This document shows positions 17,644-29,129 of a DNA stretch of 64,000 bases, piece by piece; within the stretch, counting starts at the first letter, position 1, and every line of letters starts with the position of its first letter. The notes beneath the pieces are model-generated. The model saw nothing but the letters and a program-made list of their open reading frames with translations, searched no databases and was not told the origin of the DNA. A program made the translations under genes and the position numbers. Origin of the DNA: Senegalia massiliensis (GTDB taxonomy: Bacteria > Bacillota > Clostridia > Tissierellales > SIT17); the NCBI RefSeq assembly GCF_900626135.1, contig NZ_LR130785.1:901241-965240 (forward strand), given 5' to 3'.

Positions 17644-17672
17644 TTCAAATAGAACTTATTTTCGTATATAAT
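17644..17672 (+). promoter_or_regulatory. pcrA promoter TTCAAA-17-TATAAT
   Basis: TTCAAA at 17644-17649, a 17-bp spacer and TATAAT at 17667-17672, about 36 bases before the pcrA start. It is very similar in core and spacer to 2989-3017. I see no clear LexA-type dyad here. Confidence 0.6.
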
Positions 17673-17707
17673 AGAAATTAGAGTTTACTTTCGAGAGGAG
17701 AGAACAA

Positions 17708-20515
17708 ATGAGTTTTTTAGATGGACTTAATGATGAACAAAGAGAAGCTGTAAAGACTACTGAAGGTCCACTTTTAGTTTTAGCTGGAGCTGGAAGTGGA
17801 AAAACTAGAGTTTTGACACATAGAATAGCATATATATTAGAACAAAAGGATATATTTCCAGATAATATTCTTGCAATTACATTTACTAATAAAGCCGCGA
17901 AAGAGATGAAAGAAAGAATACAAAGATTGGTAGATATAAGAGTAGAAGATATGTGGGTTGGAACATTTCACTCAATGTGTGTAAGGATGCTTAGACGTGA
18001 TATTGATAAAATTGACTATAATAGAAATTTTGTTATATTTGATGGGTCAGATCAAAATACAGTTATAAAAGATACTATAAAAGAATTAAATGTAAATGAG
18101 AAAATGTATGAGCCTAAAAAAATGATTCATTTTATAAGTAGTTTAAAGGATAAATTAATAGATCCAGACACCTACATAAATGATAATTATAGTGATTTTA
18201 GGGAAAGGCAAAAAGGAGAAATATATAGACTTTACCAAGAAAAGTTGCAAAAAAATAATGCTCTTGATTTTGATGACTTAATTGGAAAGACTATAGAATT
18301 ATTTAGAAATAATCCTGATATACTTAAGTTTTATCAAAAGAAATTTAAATATATATTAGTAGATGAGTATCAAGATACTAATCGTGCTCAATATGAATTA
18401 GTGAAGTTACTTGGAAATGCTCATAAAAATGTATGTGTAGTGGGGGATGATGACCAGTGCGTTCTTCCAGATATGCAAATAAAAACTATTGACGGTTATA
18501 GTGAAATGAACTCCTTAGAAGATCAAAGTACTATAATATCTGCTGGTGGATGGGGAAAAGTACTTCAAGGAAAGTTTGATAAAAAGAAAGAAAACTATTA
18601 TAAAGGACCTATTATAGAAATTAAAACTAAAAAAGGTAAAATGATAAAAACAACACCTAATCATATGATGTTTGGAAAATTGAATATAGAAGAAAATCCA
18701 AATAAAAAAATATATATTGATTTCTTTGGGAGTAAGGAAAATAATAATGAAGGATATTATAATCATGTAGTTCAGTTTAATAATAAACCTACTTATATAG
18801 AAGAATACGACGAAGCCCTCACTTATTCCAAAAAAATAATATCATTAGAAGATGATATTGAAATAATAAAAAGAGCAAGACTTACAAAGGATACTACTTT
18901 TAATTATATGCCAGCATCTCATATAAGACCTAGTATGTCTATACCTATATATGAAGATGGTGAAATAGTAGATGACATTGTAGAAGAAGTTAATGTATTA
19001 GATTATGAAGGATATGTTTATGATATATCTGTACCTAATTTAAGACAGTATATATCTAATGATATAGTAGTTCATAATTCGATTTACGGATGGAGAGGCG
19101 CTGATATACGCAATATCCTTGACTTTGAAGAAGATTATCCAAATGCTAAAACTATAAAACTTGAACAAAACTATCGTTCAACTAAAAACATATTAGATGC
19201 TGCAAACAAAGTAATAGATAATAATATGGGTAGAAAAGGCAAAAATCTTTGGACTTCACAAAATGAAGGTACAAACATAGGATTATATAATGGTGATAAT
19301 GAGCATGATGAAGCTAAATTTATAGCAAGCAAAATAAAAGAAATAAAAAATACAGACCATAAAAATTATTCTGATTTTGCAATTCTTTATAGAACTAATG
19401 CGCAATCACGTGTACTTGAAGAATCCCTGGTTAAATCAAACATTCCTTATAAAATTGTAGGAGGTCTTAAGTTCTATGATAGAAAAGAAATAAAAGATAT
19501 TATAGCATTTTTAAGACTTATTCAAAATCCAGTAGATAATATTTCTTTAAAGAGGATAATAAATGTTCCAAAAAGGGGAATAGGTAAAAGAACTGTAGAA
19601 AAAATAGAACAATTAAGTATTGAAAAAGGCGAAAGCATATATAGTGTAATACTTGATATAGATGAAATGGCAAGCTTATCCCATAGAGCAAAATCAAAAG
19701 TAAAAGATTTTGTATCAATTATAAATAAATTCATAGCAATGAAGGAAATATTATCTGTAAAAGATCTAATAGAAAATGTAATTGAATCAACAGGATATAT
19801 AAAAGAACTTCAAAAAGAAGATACACTTGAAGCACAGAGTAGAATAGAGAATATAGAAGAATTTATATCTGTTGCAATTGATTTTGAAAATACAAGTGAA
19901 GAAAATACTTTGGAAGAATTTTTAGCTAACATTTCACTTTTATCAGATATAGATAGACTAGATGAAGATGATGACTTTGTAACACTTATGACACTTCACA
20001 GTGCAAAAGGTCTTGAATATGATATAGTGTTTTTAACAGGAATGGAAGAAGGCATATTCCCTATATCAAGAGCTATGGTAAGTGAAGATGACTTAGAAGA
20101 GGAAAGAAGACTTTGCTATGTTGGTATTACTCGTGCAAAAGAACATTTATTTATAACATATACAACACTTAGAACTATTTATGGTAAGACAAATTACAAT
20201 TCAATTTCAAGATTTATTGATGAGATTCCAGATAGTTTAATTGACAATATAAATGATAAAGCAAAAAAGAAGGCTAAAATATCACAACAAAAAAATAATA
20301 AATATTTTACTGGTTATACTCATGAAAATACAGGTATAAAAAGAAAAAATGATCCTAATATAAATATAGGTGACAAAGTAAAACATAAAACTTTAGGATT
20401 AGGAACAGTAGTAGGTATGAAAGGCAGTGGAGATAAAAAAGAAGCTACTATTGCATTTAATGAAAAAGGAATAAAGAAATTATTAATATCTCTTGCACCA
20501 ATAGAAAAAGTGTAG
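17708..20515 (+). CDS. pcrA: ATP-dependent DNA helicase PcrA/UvrD carrying an intein
   Basis: 935 residues, of which 207 are an intein; the 728-residue extein has the normal PcrA length. Walker A AGAGSGKT (26-33), VGTFHSMC, motif II LVDEYQDTN, motif III split by the intein (VVGDDDQ then SIYGWRGAD), YRTNAQSR, LMTLHSAKGLEY and YVGITRAKE follow in order, and the C-terminal tail has the polymerase/UvrB-binding VKHKTLGLGTVV segment. It unwinds DNA 3'-5' in nucleotide excision and mismatch repair and at stalled replication. The start at 17708 has GAGAGGAG. ligA follows after 13 bases, so repair helicase and ligase are cotranscribed, as is common in Firmicutes. Confidence 0.95.
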   Translation: MSFLDGLNDEQREAVKTTEGPLLVLAGAGSGKTRVLTHRIAYILEQKDIFPDNILAITFTNKAAKEMKERIQRLVDIRVEDMWVGTFHSMCVRMLRRDIDKIDYNRNFVIFDGSDQNTVIKDTIKELNVNEKMYEPKKMIHFISSLKDKLIDPDTYINDNYSDFRERQKGEIYRLYQEKLQKNNALDFDDLIGKTIELFRNNPDILKFYQKKFKYILVDEYQDTNRAQYELVKLLGNAHKNVCVVGDDDQCVLPDMQIKTIDGYSEMNSLEDQSTIISAGGWGKVLQGKFDKKKENYYKGPIIEIKTKKGKMIKTTPNHMMFGKLNIEENPNKKIYIDFFGSKENNNEGYYNHVVQFNNKPTYIEEYDEALTYSKKIISLEDDIEIIKRARLTKDTTFNYMPASHIRPSMSIPIYEDGEIVDDIVEEVNVLDYEGYVYDISVPNLRQYISNDIVVHNSIYGWRGADIRNILDFEEDYPNAKTIKLEQNYRSTKNILDAANKVIDNNMGRKGKNLWTSQNEGTNIGLYNGDNEHDEAKFIASKIKEIKNTDHKNYSDFAILYRTNAQSRVLEESLVKSNIPYKIVGGLKFYDRKEIKDIIAFLRLIQNPVDNISLKRIINVPKRGIGKRTVEKIEQLSIEKGESIYSVILDIDEMASLSHRAKSKVKDFVSIINKFIAMKEILSVKDLIENVIESTGYIKELQKEDTLEAQSRIENIEEFISVAIDFENTSEENTLEEFLANISLLSDIDRLDEDDDFVTLMTLHSAKGLEYDIVFLTGMEEGIFPISRAMVSEDDLEEERRLCYVGITRAKEHLFITYTTLRTIYGKTNYNSISRFIDEIPDSLIDNINDKAKKKAKISQQKNNKYFTGYTHENTGIKRKNDPNINIGDKVKHKTLGLGTVVGMKGSGDKKEATIAFNEKGIKKLLISLAPIEKV
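18458..19078 (+). other. In-frame mini-intein in PcrA motif III
   Basis: 207 residues from Cys251 to Asn457 of the precursor. Splicing signatures: N-terminal Cys (block A CVLPDMQIKTIDG), block B with TPNH (GKMIKTTPNHMM), block F YVYDISVPNLRQY, block G ending VVHN, and Ser as the first residue of the C-extein (SIYGWRGAD). Removing it restores an exact GDDDQ-SIYGWRGAD helicase motif. About 100 residues separate blocks B and F without LAGLIDADG or HNH motifs, so the homing endonuclease appears absent. All splicing residues are present, so it is expected to be active. Confidence 0.93.
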
Positions 20516-20519
20516 GTAA

Positions 20520-22523
<2,004 letters not shown>

Positions 22524-22587
22524 GTTTACAATTAACTTTAGTTATTATATTATATTATCAACAATCTATATGGAAGGAGAAATGTAA

Positions 22588-22878
22588 ATGAGTATTACTA
22601 AAGACCAAATAAAGCATGTTGCAAAGCTTTCTAGACTTGAATTTAAAGATGAGAATATTGAAGATTTTACTTCGAAATTTGATTCTGTAATAAATTATGT
22701 AGAAAAACTTAGGTCAGTAGATACTACAGGTGTAAAACCTACATATCATCCTCATTCTGATATTAAAAATGTTATGAGAGATGATGTGGTCAAAGAATCA
22801 CTTGAAAGAGATGAAATAATGAAGAATGCACCTGAAAGTGAGAATGGTTATATAAAGATAAAAAAAGTAATAGACTAA
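22588..22878 (+). CDS. gatC: Asp-tRNA(Asn)/Glu-tRNA(Gln) amidotransferase subunit C
   Basis: 96 residues with the standard GatC pattern (HVAKLSRLEF near the start, YVEKLRSVDTTGVKPTYHP in the middle, RDDVVKESLERDEIMKNAP near the end). GatC wraps GatA and GatB and stabilises the complex that converts Glu-tRNA(Gln) and Asp-tRNA(Asn) to their amidated forms. AAGGAGA precedes ATG 22588; gatA follows after 12 bases. Confidence 0.95.
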   Translation: MSITKDQIKHVAKLSRLEFKDENIEDFTSKFDSVINYVEKLRSVDTTGVKPTYHPHSDIKNVMRDDVVKESLERDEIMKNAPESENGYIKIKKVID

Positions 22879-22890
22879 AGAGGTGAGAAA

Positions 22891-24354
22891 ATGGATTATA
22901 ATGAACTTAGTATCACAATATTAAAAGATAAATTAGAATCTGGAGAAATAACATCTGTAGATTTAATAGAAGAATATTTCAAAAGAATAGAAAAATATGA
23001 TGATAGTATAAAAGCTTTTTTAACATTAAATAAAGAAGAAGCATTAAAAAAAGCAAAAGAAATTGATGAAAAAAGAAAAAATGGTGAAGGATTAGGATAT
23101 TTAGCAGGAATTCCTGTAGCAATAAAGGATAATATTTCTACAAAAGGACTAAAAACTACATGTGCTTCTAATATAATTAAAGATTATATTCCACCATTTG
23201 ATGCTACAGTTATAGAGAATTTAAAAAATGCAGATGCAATAATAATAGGTAAAACAAATTTAGATGAATTTGCTATGGGGTCTTCTACTGAAACTTCAGC
23301 ATTTCAAATCACAAAAAATCCTTGGGATATTTCTCGTGTTCCAGGGGGGTCTAGTGGAGGGTCTGCAGCAGCAGTAGCTTCTCAAATGGCACCTTTTTCA
23401 TTAGGATCTGAAACAGGAGGTTCAGTACGTCAACCTGCTTCTTTTTGTGGGCTTGTAGGTCTTAAACCAACATATGGACTTGTATCTAGATATGGCTTAA
23501 TTGCATTTGCATCTTCTTTTGATCAAATAGGACCATTTACAAGAAATGTAGAAGATGCTGCTATAGTTATGAATGTTATTGCAGGATATGACAAAATGGA
23601 TTCTACTTCAGTTAAAAGAGAAAAAGAAAATTATTTAGATGGATTAAAAAATGATATTAAAGGACTTAAAATTGGAGTACCTAAAGAATATTTAGAAGGT
23701 TTAGAAGGTAACGTTAAAAGTCAAATGGAACAAGTTATAAAAACATTTGAAAACTTAGGTGCAGAAGTTGAAATGATGAGTCTTCCTCATTCAGAATATG
23801 GTCTTGAGACATATTATATATTAGCTCCTTCTGAAGCAAGTTCAAATTTAGCTCGTTTTGATGGAATAAGATATGGAAATAGAGCTAGCGATTATAATAA
23901 TACTGAAGAGTTATTTGTAAAAACTAGATCTGAAGGTTTTGGAGAAGAAGTTAAAAGAAGAATTATGATGGGAACTTATTGTTTAAGTTCTGGTTATTAT
24001 GATGCGTATTATAAAAAAGCTCAAGAAGTTAGAACTCTTATAAAAAATGATTTTGATAAAGCATTTGAAAAATATGATATATTAATATCTCCTACTACAC
24101 TTTCTACTGCATTTAAAATAGGTGAGAAGAATGATGATCCTATTGCTATGTATCAGTCAGACAAATTAACTGTAGGAGTTAATATAGCAGGAGTACCAGC
24201 AATATCAATTCCTTGTGGATTATCAGATAATATGCCTATAGGACTTCAAATAATAGGTAAGAATTTTGATGAAGCTAAAATATTAAATGCAGCATATAAT
24301 TTTGAAAAGGAAATAAACTTTAAACAAACTCCAGATTTAGGAGGTGTGAAATAA
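22891..24354 (+). CDS. gatA: Glutamyl-tRNA(Gln) amidotransferase subunit A
   Basis: 487 residues, amidase-signature family. The Ser-cisSer-Lys triad regions are seen as VAIKDNIS (Lys near residue 79), [12 protein letters not shown] (cis-Ser) and [16 protein letters not shown] (nucleophile Ser). GatA releases ammonia from glutamine for GatB. It is in the gatCAB operon; its stop shares a base with the gatB start (TAATG). Confidence 0.97.
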   Translation: MDYNELSITILKDKLESGEITSVDLIEEYFKRIEKYDDSIKAFLTLNKEEALKKAKEIDEKRKNGEGLGYLAGIPVAIKDNISTKGLKTTCASNIIKDYIPPFDATVIENLKNADAIIIGKTNLDEFAMGSSTETSAFQITKNPWDISRVPGGSSGGSAAAVASQMAPFSLGSETGGSVRQPASFCGLVGLKPTYGLVSRYGLIAFASSFDQIGPFTRNVEDAAIVMNVIAGYDKMDSTSVKREKENYLDGLKNDIKGLKIGVPKEYLEGLEGNVKSQMEQVIKTFENLGAEVEMMSLPHSEYGLETYYILAPSEASSNLARFDGIRYGNRASDYNNTEELFVKTRSEGFGEEVKRRIMMGTYCLSSGYYDAYYKKAQEVRTLIKNDFDKAFEKYDILISPTTLSTAFKIGEKNDDPIAMYQSDKLTVGVNIAGVPAISIPCGLSDNMPIGLQIIGKNFDEAKILNAAYNFEKEINFKQTPDLGGVK

Positions 24355-25781
24355 TGTCATATAAAACTATAATAGGACTTGAAATACATTCAGAACTCTC
24401 AACAAACTCTAAGATATTTTGTTCATGTACTACAGAGTATGGTGGGGATCCTAATACACATTGTTGTCCAGTATGTCTAGGGCTTCCAGGTTCACTTCCT
24501 GTACTAAATGAAAAGGTAGTTGAGTATGGAATAAAAGCAGGTCTTGCTTTTAATTCAAAAATAGCAAATCATACAAAAATGGATAGAAAAAATTATTATT
24601 ATCCTGATTTAGTAAAGGGATATCAAATATCTCAATATGACAAACCTCTTTGTGAAGGTGGATATATTGAAGTAGATAGTGAAAATGGAAAAAAGAAAAT
24701 AAATCTTACTAGAATTCATATAGAAGAAGATACTGGAAAATCTATTCATTCAAAAGATGGAGGTACATTATTAGATTATAATAGAGCAGGTGTTCCATTA
24801 ATAGAAATAGTCTCAGAACCTGATATGAACTCTCCAGAAGAAGCAAAGCAGTTTCTAGAAAAGTTGAAATCTGTATTACAATATATTGAGGTTTCAGATT
24901 GTAAAATGGAAGAAGGATCTTTAAGATGTGATGTAAATATTAATATTGTTGATGAAGAAACTGGTAAAAAAAGTACTATAACAGAAATCAAAAACTTGAA
25001 CTCATTTAAATCAGCAGTAAAAGCAATGGAATTTGAGCAAAAAAGACATATTGAATTATTAGAAAAAGGTGAAGATACTGTTCGTGAAACTAGACGTTAT
25101 GATGATTTAAAAGGTGAAACTATATCTATGAGAACTAAAGAAGATGCAAGTGATTATAGATATTTCCCTGAACCTGATATAGTTGATATGGAAATAAGTA
25201 ATGAATGGATAGAAAATATAAGAAAAAGCTTACCAGAATTACCTGAAGATAAGATGAATAGGTTTATTAAACAATATGATTTACCAGAATATGATGCAGA
25301 AGTTCTTACATCTTCAAAAAGTTTAGCTTTATTTTATGAAGATACAGTATCTCATTCAGTAGATTTTAAAACTGCAAGTAATCTTATAATGGGTGATATT
25401 TTAAGAAGATTAAAAGATGAAGATATGGAAATTGAAGATATAAGATTTTCATCAAAAGAATTTGCAGATCTTATAAAGCTTATAGATAGTGGAAAGATAA
25501 GTAATAAAATTGGTAAAAAAGTTTTAAGAGAAATGTTTGAAGAAGGTAAAGATCCAAATAAAATAGTAAAAGAAAAAGGACTTATCCAAATTAATGATGA
25601 AGGTGAAATAGAAAAAATTGTTGATGAAACATTAGAAGAAAATCCTGAGTCAATAGAAGATTACAAAAATGGTAAGGATAGGGCACTTGGATTCTTAGTT
25701 GGTCAAGTTATGAAAAAGACACGTGGTAAGGCTAATCCTGGGATTGTAAATAAATTAATAAGTAAAAAATTAAATAGTTAA
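24354..25781 (+). CDS. gatB: Aspartyl/glutamyl-tRNA amidotransferase subunit B
   Basis: 475 residues with the GatB hallmarks: IGLEIHSELST near the N-terminus, the Cys-rich zinc site FCSCTTEYGG ... CPVCLGLPGSLP, RKNYYYPDLVKGYQISQY, and the C-terminal YqeY-like helical domain ending GKANPGIVNKLI. It phosphorylates and amidates the misacylated aminoacyl-tRNA. It overlaps gatA by one base, which suggests translational coupling. Confidence 0.97.
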   Translation: MSYKTIIGLEIHSELSTNSKIFCSCTTEYGGDPNTHCCPVCLGLPGSLPVLNEKVVEYGIKAGLAFNSKIANHTKMDRKNYYYPDLVKGYQISQYDKPLCEGGYIEVDSENGKKKINLTRIHIEEDTGKSIHSKDGGTLLDYNRAGVPLIEIVSEPDMNSPEEAKQFLEKLKSVLQYIEVSDCKMEEGSLRCDVNINIVDEETGKKSTITEIKNLNSFKSAVKAMEFEQKRHIELLEKGEDTVRETRRYDDLKGETISMRTKEDASDYRYFPEPDIVDMEISNEWIENIRKSLPELPEDKMNRFIKQYDLPEYDAEVLTSSKSLALFYEDTVSHSVDFKTASNLIMGDILRRLKDEDMEIEDIRFSSKEFADLIKLIDSGKISNKIGKKVLREMFEEGKDPNKIVKEKGLIQINDEGEIEKIVDETLEENPESIEDYKNGKDRALGFLVGQVMKKTRGKANPGIVNKLISKKLNS

Positions 25782-25787
25782 AATTAA

Positions 25788-25816
25788 AGCCTCTAAATAT
25801 TTAGAGGCTCTAATTT
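25788..25816 (+). terminator. Terminator after gatCAB
   Basis: AGCCTCTAAAT (25788-25798) pairs with ATTTAGAGGCT (25799-25809) with a minimal loop, then TAATTTT. The T tract is weak. Confidence 0.65.
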
Positions 25817-25850
25817 TAAAAAATATTAATATTGTTTTCAGAATATTGCT

Positions 25851-25879
25851 TTGAAATATTCAATAAAATGTATTATAAT
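25851..25879 (+). promoter_or_regulatory. Promoter of the oppBCDF operon
   Basis: TTGAAA (25851-25856), a 17-bp spacer and TATAAT (25874-25879). Transcription would start near 25886, leaving an unusually long 5' leader of about 345 bases before oppB. Confidence 0.75.
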
Positions 25880-25885
25880 ACAGAG

Positions 25886-26232
25886 ATAGATCTAATTTCA
25901 TCATCCACCTTATTAACAAAACGTAATAAAATATTAAAAAATATGTAATTGCATAAATGTTTAAAAAATTATATTATATATATAGCTTATCATTACTATT
26001 CTTCTAATCACTAATGGGATAGAATTTCTTTTCAAGATTAAAACCCTTTTTTGAAAATTATATTATAAAAGTTTATTTTTTTAAGGGGCATTTTTCTGAA
26101 AATTATAATCATTTGTAATTTTTGTTTTATTATATTTATACTTATAGTTTGTTTTTTAGGAGGTGGATAGACAAGTTATAAATCGGCAATACAGAAATTA
26201 TTTATTTCATAAAATTTATGGAGGTGTGTTAA
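25886..26232 (+). other. Long untranslated leader before oppB
   Basis: There is no credible gene in about 345 bases, and I recognise no known riboswitch core. It contains a second strong Shine-Dalgarno sequence (AGGAGGTGG near 26159-26167) followed by no sensible start codon, before the real one (GGAGGTG at about 26220). Regulatory RNA function is possible but not shown. Confidence 0.4.
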
Positions 26233-27156
26233 ATGGGGAAGTATATAATTAAACGTATATTTTTCATGATTATTAGTATATGGCTTATAGCTACAATTAC
26301 GTTTTTCTTGATGCATCAATTGCCAGGAGATCCATTAGCTAGTGGAGGTAAGAGATTAGAGCCAGAAATACGTAGAAACTTAGAAGCAAAATATGGTTTG
26401 GACAAACCTTTAGTTGTACAATATGGTTATTTTCTTAAAAATGCAGTAAAAGGTGACTTTGGTTTATCCATGGTGTATAAAACTAGAACAGTAAATGATA
26501 TAATTTTTGAAGCGTTTCCTAAATCAATGACATTAGGACTTTGGGCAGTAGGTATAGGTCTCTTCTTTGGACTGACCTTTGGTATAATAGCCGCCCTAAA
26601 TAATAAAGGATTTTTTGATTATTTTGTTATAATACTCGCAGTTGTAGGGGTTTCGGTACCTAACTTCGTATTTGCCTCGTTATTCCAATATGTTTTTGGA
26701 CGGGAGCTTGGATGGTTTCCAGTAGCAGGTTGGAATGGACCAATATATATGGTTTTACCAGTACTTGCATTAGGTCTTAGACTTATAGCTTACCAAGCTA
26801 GAATGATGAAGACAAATATGATTGAAATTATGGGTTCAGATTATGTGAAAACAGCTAAAGCTAAGGGGTTATCTAAGACATCAATAGTAATAAAGCATGT
26901 TATTAGAAATGCTATACTTCCAATAATTACACTTCTTGGACCACTTATTGCAGCAATAGTAACAGGTTCATTTGTTATAGAAAGGATATTTGCTATACCT
27001 GGAATGGGTAAATTTTTCGTAGATGCAGTTAACCAATATGATTATACGCTTATACTAGGTACTACACTTTTCTATGCAATGTTACTTATTTTCATGGTAT
27101 TCTTAGTAGATATAATATATGGCTTTGTTGATCCAAGAATAAGAATAGACGAATAG
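26233..27156 (+). CDS. oppB: Oligopeptide ABC transporter permease OppB
   Basis: 307 residues, six membrane helices. The N-terminus YIIKRIFFMIISIWLIATITFFLMHQLPGDP is typical OppB/DppB (quoted parts: YIIKRIFFMI, LMHQLPGDP). The cytoplasmic coupling loop has the DYVKTAKAKGLSK form of the EAA motif. It forms the membrane channel with OppC. GGAGGTG sets ATG 26233. First gene of an oppBCDF operon, followed by two binding-protein genes. Whether di- or oligopeptides are carried is not decided by the permease sequence. Confidence 0.93.
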   Translation: MGKYIIKRIFFMIISIWLIATITFFLMHQLPGDPLASGGKRLEPEIRRNLEAKYGLDKPLVVQYGYFLKNAVKGDFGLSMVYKTRTVNDIIFEAFPKSMTLGLWAVGIGLFFGLTFGIIAALNNKGFFDYFVIILAVVGVSVPNFVFASLFQYVFGRELGWFPVAGWNGPIYMVLPVLALGLRLIAYQARMMKTNMIEIMGSDYVKTAKAKGLSKTSIVIKHVIRNAILPIITLLGPLIAAIVTGSFVIERIFAIPGMGKFFVDAVNQYDYTLILGTTLFYAMLLIFMVFLVDIIYGFVDPRIRIDE

Positions 27157-27171
27157 AATAGGAGGTATATT

Positions 27172-28089
27172 ATGGCAGAATTAAGTAAAGATAAATTTGT
27201 TATAGAAGGAAAAACTGCTTCTGATGCTGAAGCTATTGTAAGACCATCTCTTACATACTGGGCAGATGCATGGAGGAGATTAAAATCAAATAAATTAGCT
27301 ATTATTTCTATGGGACTTTTAATTATAATTGCATTATTTGCAATATTTGCACCAATGTTAAGTCAATATGATGCAGTAACAGGTGACTTATTACTTACAA
27401 ATGAGAAACCAAATGCCGAACATTGGTTTGGAACAGATGAATTAGGAAGGGATTTATATGTAAGAGTTTGGGAAGGAACTAGAATATCACTATTTATAGG
27501 TATTGTTACGGCTTTACTTAACTTTACAATCGGTGTTATATATGGTGGTATTTCAGGATATACAGGTGGAAATGTAGATAATATAATGATGCGTTTTGTA
27601 GAAATTATATTTGCAATACCTTATCTTATTTGGGTTATACTTCTTACAACAGTATTACCTCCAGGACTTTTAAGTATTATAGTTGCGTTATCTATTGCTG
27701 GATGGGGTGGAATGGCAAGACTTGTTCGTGGCCAAATACTTCAAATAAAAGAAATGGAGTTTGTAATGGCAGCTAAAACTCTTGGAGCAGATGCAGGAAG
27801 AATAATTACAAAGCATCTTATTCCAAATACTATAGGTGTTATAATTGTTAGTATAACTTTTGCAATACCTTCAGCAATATTCTCTGAAGCATTCTTAAGT
27901 TATATAGGCCTTGGAATTCCAGTACCAGATGCAAGTCTTGGTGCTTTATCAAAAGATGGAACTCGTATGCTTTTATTAGAGCCATATCAATTAGTATTTC
28001 CATCGGTAGTAATAAGTTTAATAATGCTCGCATTCCAAATATTTGGTGATGGACTTAGAGATGCATTAGACCCAAGACTAAGACAATAG
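27172..28089 (+). CDS. oppC: Oligopeptide ABC transporter permease OppC
   Basis: 305 residues. The N-terminal tail (about 1-40) precedes helix 1, followed by the OppC marker GTDELGRDLYVRVWEGTRISL and a coupling loop MEFVMAAKTLGADAGRI. The late segment LSYIGLGIPVPDASLGAL is strongly conserved in the OppC/DppC family. It pairs with OppB; AGGAGG lies just before ATG 27172, 15 bases after oppB. Confidence 0.93.
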   Translation: MAELSKDKFVIEGKTASDAEAIVRPSLTYWADAWRRLKSNKLAIISMGLLIIIALFAIFAPMLSQYDAVTGDLLLTNEKPNAEHWFGTDELGRDLYVRVWEGTRISLFIGIVTALLNFTIGVIYGGISGYTGGNVDNIMMRFVEIIFAIPYLIWVILLTTVLPPGLLSIIVALSIAGWGGMARLVRGQILQIKEMEFVMAAKTLGADAGRIITKHLIPNTIGVIIVSITFAIPSAIFSEAFLSYIGLGIPVPDASLGALSKDGTRMLLLEPYQLVFPSVVISLIMLAFQIFGDGLRDALDPRLRQ

Positions 28090-28100
28090 GAGGAATATAT

Positions 28101-29129
28101 ATGGCTAGAGATAAAAGCAAGACTTTAATAGATGTTAAAGATTTAAGAGTATCCTTTGACACATATGCAGGAGAAGTGCAAGCAGTTAGAGGGGTATCAT
28201 TTTATGTAAATAAAGGAGAGGCTGTGGCTATAGTTGGTGAATCTGGTTGTGGTAAATCTGTTACTGCACAATCAACAATGCAACTTATTCCAATGCCTCC
28301 AGGAAGAATAAAAGATGGTCAGGTTATGTTTAATGGAAAAGATCTCACTAAACTTACTGATAAGCAAATGGAATCCATTCGTGGTAGTGAGATAAGTATG
28401 ATTTTCCAAGATCCTATGACATCCTTAAACCCTACTATGAAAGTAGGTAAACAAATTATGGAAGGACTTATAAAACATCAAAGACTTTCAAAAGCCGAAG
28501 CAAAAAAGAAGGCTATTGAAATGTTAGATGTTGTTGGAATTCCTAATCCAGAAAAACGTGTAGAGCAATATCCACACGAGTTTAGTGGTGGTATGAGACA
28601 ACGTGCAATGATAGCTATAGCATTATCTTGTGATCCTAAGCTTTTAATTGCCGATGAGCCTACTACTGCTTTAGATGTTACAATACAAGCTCAAATACTG
28701 GATTTAATGAAAGATTTACAAAGAGATTTTGATACAGCAATAATATTAATAACTCATGACCTTGGTGTAGTAGCTGATATTGCACAAAGAGTAGTTGTTA
28801 TGTACGCTGGACTTGTTATTGAATCAGGTACATTAGATGAAATATTCTATAATGGACAACATCCATATACTTGGGGACTTATGAGATCAATACCAAAAGT
28901 TAATACAGATCAAAAGGAAAGATTAGTTCCTATTGAAGGAACACCTCCAGATTTATTCTCTCCACCAAAGGGTTGTCCATTTGCAGCAAGATGTAAATAT
29001 GCAATGCCTATTTGTAAGGAGCAAATGCCAGAAAAAACTTACCTTTCTGAAGATCATTATGTGAAATGTTGGTTACAACATGAGATGGCTCCAGATGTAG
29101 AAAATCCTATCAAGAAGGGGAGAGAATAA
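28101..29129 (+). CDS. oppD: Oligopeptide ABC transporter ATPase OppD
   Basis: 342 residues. Walker A GESGCGKSVTAQ, Q-loop MIFQDPMTSLNP, signature FSGGMRQR, Walker B LLIADEPTTALD, H-loop LITHDLG. The C-terminal oligopeptide extension carries the Cys-rich PPKGCPFAARCKYAMPICKEQMP segment that in OppD/OppF relatives binds an iron-sulfur cluster. It overlaps oppF by one base (ATAATGG), so the two ATPases are translated together. Confidence 0.95.
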   Translation: MARDKSKTLIDVKDLRVSFDTYAGEVQAVRGVSFYVNKGEAVAIVGESGCGKSVTAQSTMQLIPMPPGRIKDGQVMFNGKDLTKLTDKQMESIRGSEISMIFQDPMTSLNPTMKVGKQIMEGLIKHQRLSKAEAKKKAIEMLDVVGIPNPEKRVEQYPHEFSGGMRQRAMIAIALSCDPKLLIADEPTTALDVTIQAQILDLMKDLQRDFDTAIILITHDLGVVADIAQRVVVMYAGLVIESGTLDEIFYNGQHPYTWGLMRSIPKVNTDQKERLVPIEGTPPDLFSPPKGCPFAARCKYAMPICKEQMPEKTYLSEDHYVKCWLQHEMAPDVENPIKKGRE

